Source: Candidatus Krumholzibacteriia bacterium
Lineage (GTDB): Bacteria > Krumholzibacteriota > Krumholzibacteriia > LZORAL124-64-63
Direction: 5' to 3'
Assembly (NCBI GenBank): GCA_016744275.1
Contig: JADGEP010000028.1
Location: forward strand, 1 to 17,565
Length of the DNA stretch: 17,565 bases
Positions 15,929-17,565 of this stretch are shown here, in pieces. The notes beneath the pieces are model-generated. The model had not been told where the DNA came from and did no database searches. It saw only the letters and a program-made list of their open reading frames with translations. Made by a program: the position numbers and the translations under genes. Each line of letters begins with the position of its first letter. Position 1 is the first letter of the stretch.

Positions 15929-16648
15929 CTATTGGGGCAGATATGGGGCCAGATTGAGGGTCAGCAAACGGTCGGCAGCGATGGAATGTTCATTGACGGC
16001 GCATCCCAGGCCGTAGACCTCGACGCCGGCTTGAACGGCCTCCCGCAGCAACTTGCCATATTGGGCGTCCACGTCGTCTGCCGGGCCGATGGTCTGGGCA
16101 TCTGGCCGCTGGCTGCAAAAAACAAGGGCGGCGCGGTCGCCGCCAGCGACCATGTCCATCAATTCGCGCAAGTGCTTGCGCCCACGTTCGCTGGGAGCGT
16201 CGGGAAAACGCCCGTGTCCGCCTTCGACCAGAGACACGTTTTTGACCTCAACCCATACTTTTTCGGTGGCCCTGGTGAGCAGGATGTCGATCCGGGATCG
16301 GCGTGTCCCGTATTTGACCTCACGGCGCATTTCGTCGAAGCCGCTCAGGGCGGGGATCAGGCCGGCGCTGATGGCTTCGGATACCAACTCATTGGCCGCG
16401 TTGGTATTGACTCCAACAGGCACTCCCGTTGGCGTTTCCACAATTTCCAGGGTCCATTTCAATTTGCGGTCCGGATTGTGGGCTGGGCTCAGCCAAACCG
16501 TGGCCCCGCCGTGCAAACAGCCGGTCATGCGCCCGGTATTGTTGGTGTGGGCCACCAGCTCAGCACCATTGGCCCCGGTGGCGTAAATGAAAAACCGTTT
16601 TTCACGGCGCTCAAAACGCGCAGATATCAGGGGGTCGGGAAAGCGCAC
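15929..16648 (-). CDS. sfsA: SfsA family protein (sugar fermentation stimulation protein)
   Basis: The product (239 residues from GTG 16648) aligns along its length with SfsA. It has an OB-fold-like N-terminus RFPDPLISARFERREKRF, HTNNTGRMTGC (34-44), NTNAANELVSEAI, EVKYGTRRSRIDILL (110-124), VEVKNVSL (133-140), FPDAPSERGRKHLREL (148-163) and a C-terminal DAQYGKLLREAVQAGVEV. Asp121, Glu134 and Lys136 form a PD-(D/E)XK nuclease-like core. SfsA was named for stimulating maltose metabolism in E. coli and binds DNA; its exact activity is unresolved. The frame is open to ATG 16684, but GTG 16648 has AAGGAG 4 nt upstream and matches the family start. It is divergent from the MBL-fold gene. Confidence 0.93.
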   Translation of the reverse strand: MRFPDPLISARFERREKRFFIYATGANGAELVAHTNNTGRMTGCLHGGATVWLSPAHNPDRKLKWTLEIVETPTGVPVGVNTNAANELVSEAISAGLIPALSGFDEMRREVKYGTRRSRIDILLTRATEKVWVEVKNVSLVEGGHGRFPDAPSERGRKHLRELMDMVAGGDRAALVFCSQRPDAQTIGPADDVDAQYGKLLREAVQAGVEVYGLGCAVNEHSIAADRLLTLNLAPYLPQ

Positions 16649-16760
16649 GGGGCTCCTTGTTGCCGAGTAGGGGATCTCCTGCATTGCCCGTCTGAGCGAG
16701 CGAGGTTATTGTTAAACCGATCGTGGACAATGGCAACGCCTCAATATCGAATGGACAAAT

Positions 16761-17565
16761 ATGAAGTTGGGCGATTGGAAATTTCGCGCCTTTCACGATG
16801 GCCGCTTTAAGCTGGACGGCGGCGCCATGTTCGGTGTCGTGCCCAAGATTTTTTGGCAGAAACAACATCCTGCGGATGAGCGCAATCGCATCGACCTGGA
16901 CTTGCGTTGCCTTTTGGTGGAGCACGGCGACCGCCGCATTCTCGTAGACACGGGCATGGGTGATCGTTGGACCGAAAAGCAATTGGGAATTTATGGCCTG
17001 GAGCGTCGCCCCAATCAGTTGGTGGCCGAGTTGGCTGAAGCCGGCGTGACTCGCGAATCGATCACAGACGTGGTGCTCACCCACCTGCATTTTGATCACT
17101 GTGGTGGCTGCCTGCGCGAAGAAGAGGGCCAGATGCGGCCCGTTTTCAATCAGGCGCGCCACTGGGTGCAAAAACGGCATTGGGAATGGGCCAGTGGTCC
17201 TTCGGAACGTGACCAGGCCAGTTTCCGTCCGGAAGATTTTCAGGCCTTGTCGGAGCACGGCCAGTTGCAATTGGTCGATGGGCCTCAGGAAATCATCTCC
17301 GGAGTGCGGGTGACACCAATCAGTGGCCACACGCCGGGACAACAAGTGGTCGAATTCCACACCGGCGAAAAAGTGGTGGCCTTTGTGGGTGATCTGATTC
17401 CCTTTTTGAGCCAAGTGCACATTCCCTGGATCATGGGCTTCGATTTGAACCCCTTGCTGACGGTGACCGAGAAGAAGCAATACCTGACCCGCGCGGTTGA
17501 GGATCAGTACATTTTGGTGTTTGAACACGACCAGGCGCATGAGGCGGCAACGGTGAAATTTGAAG
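16761..17565 (+). CDS. MBL-fold metallohydrolase, 3' end off the window
   Basis: The frame is open from ATG 16761 to the right edge (268 codons), so a few C-terminal residues are missing. It has a full set of metallo-beta-lactamase-fold metal ligands: HLHFDH (His108, His110, Asp112, His113) followed by CGG, SGHTPGQ with His190, GDL with Asp211, and FEHD with His256. This predicts a dinuclear-metal cytoplasmic hydrolase; there is no signal peptide. An early LVDTGMGDRW strand is typical of the family. The general form resembles quorum-quenching lactonase-like and other small-molecule MBL hydrolases, but the substrate cannot be told from sequence. Its ribosome site is weak. It diverges from sfsA; the 112-bp gap between the chosen starts holds no strong promoter. 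Confidence 0.88.
   Translation, partial: MKLGDWKFRAFHDGRFKLDGGAMFGVVPKIFWQKQHPADERNRIDLDLRCLLVEHGDRRILVDTGMGDRWTEKQLGIYGLERRPNQLVAELAEAGVTRESITDVVLTHLHFDHCGGCLREEEGQMRPVFNQARHWVQKRHWEWASGPSERDQASFRPEDFQALSEHGQLQLVDGPQEIISGVRVTPISGHTPGQQVVEFHTGEKVVAFVGDLIPFLSQVHIPWIMGFDLNPLLTVTEKKQYLTRAVEDQYILVFEHDQAHEAATVKFE

Noticed and set aside
15833..16810. A plus-strand open frame of 325 codons opposite sfsA, running into the MBL-fold gene.
   Set aside because: sfsA on the minus strand matches its family end to end, and the plus-strand product has no motif.

Overview
The window is a GC-rich stretch of bacterial chromosome, closely packed with genes on both strands and broken by short AT-richer gaps. Two large exported proteins suggest an organism of the Fibrobacteres-Chlorobi-Bacteroidetes (FCB) sphere or one of its candidate phyla (for example Krumholzibacteriota or Eisenbacteria). 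One ends in a C-terminal 'NVPNPFNPQTEIRF'-type FlgD-like sorting/anchor domain. The other is a multidomain metalloprotease with Ig-like and proprotein-convertase P domains. The assignment is an inference from architecture. No rRNA, tRNA, CRISPR array, insertion sequence, phage gene or integrase was seen.

Layout from left to right. Positions 1-3529 (-) hold a secreted thermolysin/fungalysin-type metalloprotease cut by the left edge, with a good candidate promoter at 3672-3700. Positions 3723-4397 (-) encode a MarC-family membrane protein, and 4658-5443 (-) an orphan ParA-type ATPase with no visible ParB or parS. Positions 5727-6200 (+) encode a YkgJ-type cysteine-cluster protein, convergent with a SugE/Gdx small multidrug-resistance transporter at 6225-6563 (-). 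A near-perfect 24-bp palindrome (6639-6662) separates that transporter from a divergent small exported beta-rich protein (6676-7296, +), followed closely by an RDD-family membrane protein (7304-7834, +) and the ABC-F ATPase Uup (7915-9747, +).

A 308-bp leader with two inverted repeats precedes korA-korB (10056-12892, +). This is a two-gene 2-oxoacid:ferredoxin oxidoreductase with a fused gamma-alpha subunit, closed by a strong terminator at 12945-12974. Converging on it is a 934-residue secreted repeat protein (12993-15797, -), with an extended -10 promoter and an inverted repeat at its presumed transcription start. Upstream on the same strand is sfsA (15929-16648, -). Diverging from sfsA, an MBL-fold hydrolase (16761-17565, +) runs off the right edge.

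Functionally this is mainly a housekeeping neighbourhood: central carbon/ferredoxin metabolism, ribosome-associated ABC-F ATPase, guanidinium-type export and envelope proteins, with two large lineage-type secreted proteins at its flanks. I did not find a convincing defence system, mobile island or biosynthetic cluster. The most distinctive items are the chimeric secreted proteins, the palindrome between sugE and the exported-protein gene, and the altered first ABC signature in Uup.
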